From assembly GCA_020433785.1 (NCBI GenBank), contig JAGRCC010000571.1:1-10261 (forward strand): a DNA stretch of 10,261 nucleotides, written 5' to 3'. The notes beneath the pieces were generated by a model. It did no database searches and was not told where the DNA came from. It was given only the letters and a program-made list of their open reading frames with translations. Source of the stretch: Anaerolineae bacterium. GTDB taxonomy: Bacteria > Chloroflexota > Anaerolineae > 4572-78 > J111. This document shows positions 7,722-10,261 of this stretch, one piece after another. A program made the translations under genes and the position numbers. Each line of letters starts with the position of its first letter. The stretch's first letter is position 1.

Positions 7722-9887
7722 CTACGGATGCGCTATGACCAGTAAAGTGGGCACACGTCGCAGCACACATTCCATTGTAATTTGGAGCGATTCGGGATCG
7801 AGTGAGCCAAAACTTTCATCAAGAATTAACAAATCTGGCTTTTGCAGTAAGCCTCGGGCAATATATAAACGGCTCCGTTCACCATGCGAAAGTCGCCAGC
7901 CGCTGTCGCCCACTTGCTCATCAAACCCATCCGCCATCTCATCAAGAAGATGGCCTAACCCTAATTCTCGACAAATTGTTTCGGCTTCAACCAAATCTTC
8001 TGGCAAGGGTGGCCACCGATGCCCCATCAATAGATTAAAACCCAATGTTTCGGTAAACACATAATTATCTTGAAACTGGGGTATAACTAAAATATGTCGA
8101 CGCCAGGTATCAGACCCAAGCAACTGCTGATCAAAACCATGCATTAAAAGCATGCCCGTTTCCGGCAGGTAAAGCCCCCCCAATATAGCAGCCAAGGTAG
8201 ATTTACCACTACCCGAAGGGCCTTCTAAAAGAAGATGCTCGCCAAGGTTGATCTGCAAGCTACATGAATGCAGAACAAGCTGACGCTGGTTAGGGTAACG
8301 AAAACCAAGCTCGTGCCCTACTAAAAACCGGGCTACTTCTCCTTCTCTTTTAATCAGTTTCGATGACAGAATTAATTCTTGGGCTTCAAGCGGCTGGGCC
8401 GCGGCATGCATAATAGGCTTATTTTGATCCTGGGCCAATCTCGCTCGCAACAGAAACATGAGGCTAACCGTTAAGGTGGTAAAAGCTTCAAAAGCAAACA
8501 AAATGCAGCCAATACTTATAGCTAAGATAACGGGTGAGGGGGTATCAATAATAAATAGGTAAGCAAGCAACCCCACACTAACCACTGACCAGCCACGCGG
8601 GATAAAAGCGAGTAACAGCGTTTCAAGCCGATCAACCGAGGTTGACAGCTGGAGATAGCGTTCCAGAGATTGGTCTTCATCATCATGCCAGCTTGCAGCA
8701 TTCTCTTGGACAATACGAGTTCGGTGTCCAACCATGCGATCGACCAAATCTTGGCTCATTTGGCGGTAGTGGTGAATCCAGCCTTTTCCAACCTGTAAAT
8801 AACGCCAGCTCATGAAAGTAGCCAGGCTTATCCAGCCCAGGAGTAAAAGCGAATAACCCCATCCGCCAACGCCAAAACTTAAAACAATCCCAATTAAAAC
8901 CAACTGAACGAGCTGTGTTATCAGCTCCACCCCTTGAAACAGACTCACATTTTCGACAATTTCTGAATCCATAATCCGACTCAGAAATTGGCCCGCGCCG
9001 TGCTGGCGAATCTCATCCGGTTTGAGACGCAGGGTTCCATACAGCAGTTTTTCTTTAAACAATTTCAAAAAACGGGTAAAGAAGCGAAATTGTTGATCAT
9101 AAAGAACCATTCTACAAGCCACTATCGACAGTAATATCAAAAACCAGGCTAAAAACCAGGCCCAATCTAAATACCCCTGAAAGACAACCAGCCCAATAAT
9201 CCCCCAAGAAGCAAGTTCTAAAGTTTGCGACAGGAAAACTGCACTGATGGCTATGATCAGGGGTGGAATAAGATGCTCATGTCTGGCCTGCCGGCGAAGG
9301 GGAACATTGGGCGGTAATCGCAAAAGCCAGCCCATACAAGCCCGAGTCGTTCCCAATCCTTCTTGCAGCATAATTTCATGTACCAATGCCGTTACGGTCA
9401 GTGAAGATTGATGATCAGAACCGCCCAGTGCGTTTAAAGTGATATCGGTTTGGATCGCAATAGGACGTTCGAGGCCGTAAGTCAAAACATCGCGAAGGAG
9501 CTGGCGGGACACCCCATGAACTTTTGCGTCAGGGCCGATTAGAGAAATTTTTCGCCAGCCGCTTTTGAACAGGAGGAGAAAGCGAGGGCCATCGGCAGCT
9601 AAGTCTTCGGGTAAGCGAACCAGCGCCGGATGACCATTTTCCAAGAAGTGATCAATTTCATTATATAACACATCTATGGCTTCAGCCTCAATGCCTAATT
9701 GCGTTGTGGCCGAATCAAGCCATTCCTCAAGAACTTTTTCATCGGTTGAGGCCGACTCGGGTATTGAAATTGGGGTAGTGGCTGTTTGGAATTTAAGCTT
9801 GCGCTTACGGGCTAATACGTCAATGGCTTCGCCTAATTGGGCAACGGGCCAAGCCATTGTATCGATGAGGGAAAGTTTTATAGCCAT
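7722..9887 (-). CDS. Second ABC exporter half, degenerate C39-like N-terminus, short C-terminus
   Basis: 721 residues. Residues about 12-135 resemble the later part of a C39-like domain (NGHPALVRLP, then GPRFLLLF where HFVV is expected, and IGPDAK where DP is expected), with no catalytic residue left. The membrane domain runs from about 205 to 480, and its cytoplasmic loop carries MVGHRTRIVQEN (385-396). The ATPase has an A-loop Tyr531, Walker A GPSGSGKST (556-564), Gln604 (VIPQ), signature LSHGE (666-670), Walker B LLILDES with catalytic Glu691, D-loop SLD (695-697) and His720 in VIAHP. The protein stops one residue after that His, 40-70 residues earlier than usual. An in-frame TAA nine bases upstream excludes a longer N-terminus. 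No clear Shine-Dalgarno is seen, but a good promoter lies 37 bases upstream. It is probably the partner of the exporter half at the other end of the window, or else a decaying gene. Confidence 0.9.
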   Translation of the reverse strand: MAIKLSLIDTMAWPVAQLGEAIDVLARKRKLKFQTATTPISIPESASTDEKVLEEWLDSATTQLGIEAEAIDVLYNEIDHFLENGHPALVRLPEDLAADGPRFLLLFKSGWRKISLIGPDAKVHGVSRQLLRDVLTYGLERPIAIQTDITLNALGGSDHQSSLTVTALVHEIMLQEGLGTTRACMGWLLRLPPNVPLRRQARHEHLIPPLIIAISAVFLSQTLELASWGIIGLVVFQGYLDWAWFLAWFLILLSIVACRMVLYDQQFRFFTRFLKLFKEKLLYGTLRLKPDEIRQHGAGQFLSRIMDSEIVENVSLFQGVELITQLVQLVLIGIVLSFGVGGWGYSLLLLGWISLATFMSWRYLQVGKGWIHHYRQMSQDLVDRMVGHRTRIVQENAASWHDDEDQSLERYLQLSTSVDRLETLLLAFIPRGWSVVSVGLLAYLFIIDTPSPVILAISIGCILFAFEAFTTLTVSLMFLLRARLAQDQNKPIMHAAAQPLEAQELILSSKLIKREGEVARFLVGHELGFRYPNQRQLVLHSCSLQINLGEHLLLEGPSGSGKSTLAAILGGLYLPETGMLLMHGFDQQLLGSDTWRRHILVIPQFQDNYVFTETLGFNLLMGHRWPPLPEDLVEAETICRELGLGHLLDEMADGFDEQVGDSGWRLSHGERSRLYIARGLLQKPDLLILDESFGSLDPESLQITMECVLRRVPTLLVIAHP

Positions 9888-9915
9888 AGGGTGTTATTAA
9901 AGGGTAGTGGGTGGA

Positions 9916-9940
9916 TTCGGTCAATTATAACCGAACGTTC
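9916..9940. promoter_or_regulatory. Inverted repeat over the -10 box, possible operator
   Basis: TTCGGT (9916-9921) and ACCGAA (9930-9935) form a 6-bp inverted repeat whose 8-base centre contains the -10 box. The adjoining GAACGTTC (9933-9940) is an 8-base palindrome in the spacer between -10 and -35. A repressor dimer bound here would block RNA polymerase. No particular regulator can be named, and repeats this short can occur by chance. Confidence 0.3.
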
Positions 9941-9951
9941 ATATATAGCAA
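9924..9951 (-). promoter_or_regulatory. Sigma-70-like promoter for minus-strand exporter operon
   Basis: On the minus strand a perfect TATAAT -10 box (9929-9924) lies 16 bases after TTGCTA (9951-9946, 4 of 6 matches to TTGACA). Transcription would begin near 9917, giving a leader of about 30 bases before the ATG at 9887. This is the only strong promoter-like pair I found upstream of any minus-strand gene. Confidence 0.6.
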
Positions 9952-10172
9952 GTCGATTATCTCCGGCAAACTCTCATTACGGTTGGGATTTGGGAGTTTT
10001 CTGTAATGGATTATAATACAAGTGATTTACTGCAAGATTTATTTCCCATTCTCCTTTTGGTGAGAGTACACTTTACGCATCTCGTTTCACATTTCAACTA
10101 TACCTCTTTCTACCAATCATTTCTCAACGACCCGATTAAGTTTAGAAGTTACGCAGTTGGACGTATCCAGCC
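9952..10172. other. Gene-free stretch upstream of exporter operon
   Basis: I see no convincing gene here. A plus-strand frame opens at ATG 10006 with GGGAG nine bases upstream and runs for 84 codons to 10260, but it has no recognisable domain, ends inside the inverted repeat described next and has unremarkable composition. The minus strand has only frames of fewer than about 15 codons. The stretch probably carries sequence upstream of the minus-strand promoter and the edge of a repeat element. Confidence 0.45.
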
Positions 10173-10255
10173 AGGTGACAGTCACTTGTTGATTGAAAAT
10201 GAGCGTCCGTTTGGCCTACATAGCGCGATGTATTGCATCGAAGTGACTGTCACCT
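10173..10255. repeat. Perfect 15-bp inverted repeat bounding an 83-bp element
   Basis: AGGTGACAGTCACTT (10173-10187) and AAGTGACTGTCACCT (10241-10255) are exact reverse complements and enclose 53 bases. Pairing stops at both ends of the arms. Each arm contains an 11-base symmetric core GTGAC(A/T)GTCAC. A further hairpin, CGATG/CATCG (10226-10240), abuts the right arm. The design fits a miniature inverted-repeat element, a dispersed palindromic repeat, or paired binding sites for a dimeric protein. The window ends six bases later, so part of a larger element cannot be excluded, and no target-site duplication is visible. Confidence 0.6.
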
Positions 10256-10261
10256 TTTGAA

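Noticed and set aside
7643..7738. 31-codon plus-strand frame (MKFRSYQSKKK start) with AGAGG eight bases upstream, antisense to the end of the second exporter.
   Set aside because: Short, overlaps the exporter end, no conserved feature visible; the ribosome-like site alone is not enough.
7681..8064. 127-codon plus-strand frame opposite the ATPase of the second exporter.
   Set aside because: The minus strand carries intact Walker B, signature and H-loop motifs over the same bases.
10006..10260. 84-codon plus-strand frame with GGGAG nine bases before its ATG.
   Set aside because: No recognisable domain, no signal or membrane pattern, and its end is formed by the inverted repeat; likely a chance frame across intergenic DNA and a repeat.

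Overview
The window (10,261 bases, moderate GC) looks bacterial. It carries two convergent gene groups that meet at about 6.0-6.15 kb. My best guess at the source is Chloroflexota: there are lipoproteins with Pro/Thr-rich linkers, a stand-alone SPFH protein with two N-terminal membrane segments, and C39-type ABC exporters of a kind I associate with that phylum. A cyanobacterium or another filamentous bacterium cannot be excluded, because no rRNA or tRNA is present to settle it.

Plus strand, 29-5984: (1) a 942-residue ABC exporter half with an N-terminal C39-peptidase-like domain whose catalytic Cys is Ala; (2) six bases later, a family-3 solute-binding lipoprotein; (3) and (4) two pentapeptide-repeat lipoproteins that share a CPPxC motif just after the lipid anchor. 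Spacings of 6, 47 and 53 bases and a single orientation suggest one transcription unit, which may start upstream of the window. A hairpin at 6074-6109 lies between the convergent groups and could stop transcription from both sides.

Minus strand, 9887-6153: a second ABC exporter half with an even more degenerate C39-like N-terminus, ending abruptly at the H-loop; then an SPFH/prohibitin-type membrane protein; then a 39-residue single-helix membrane protein with a good ribosome binding site. A convincing sigma-70-like promoter, overlapped by a small inverted repeat, precedes the exporter. The last 100 bases hold a perfect 15-bp inverted repeat (10173-10187 and 10241-10255) that resembles a short mobile or dispersed repeat.

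Functional reading (inference): the two exporter halves have complementary defects. One lacks the Q-loop Gln and A-loop aromatic residue, and the other is truncated after the H-loop. They could form one heterodimeric, non-proteolytic exporter of peptides or proteins. The remaining products are all predicted to sit on or in the membrane, most of them facing outward: a receptor-like binding protein without a matching importer, two beta-helical lipoproteins, an SPFH scaffold and a small membrane peptide. Together they look like an export or cell-surface module. No substrate gene is visible in the window.
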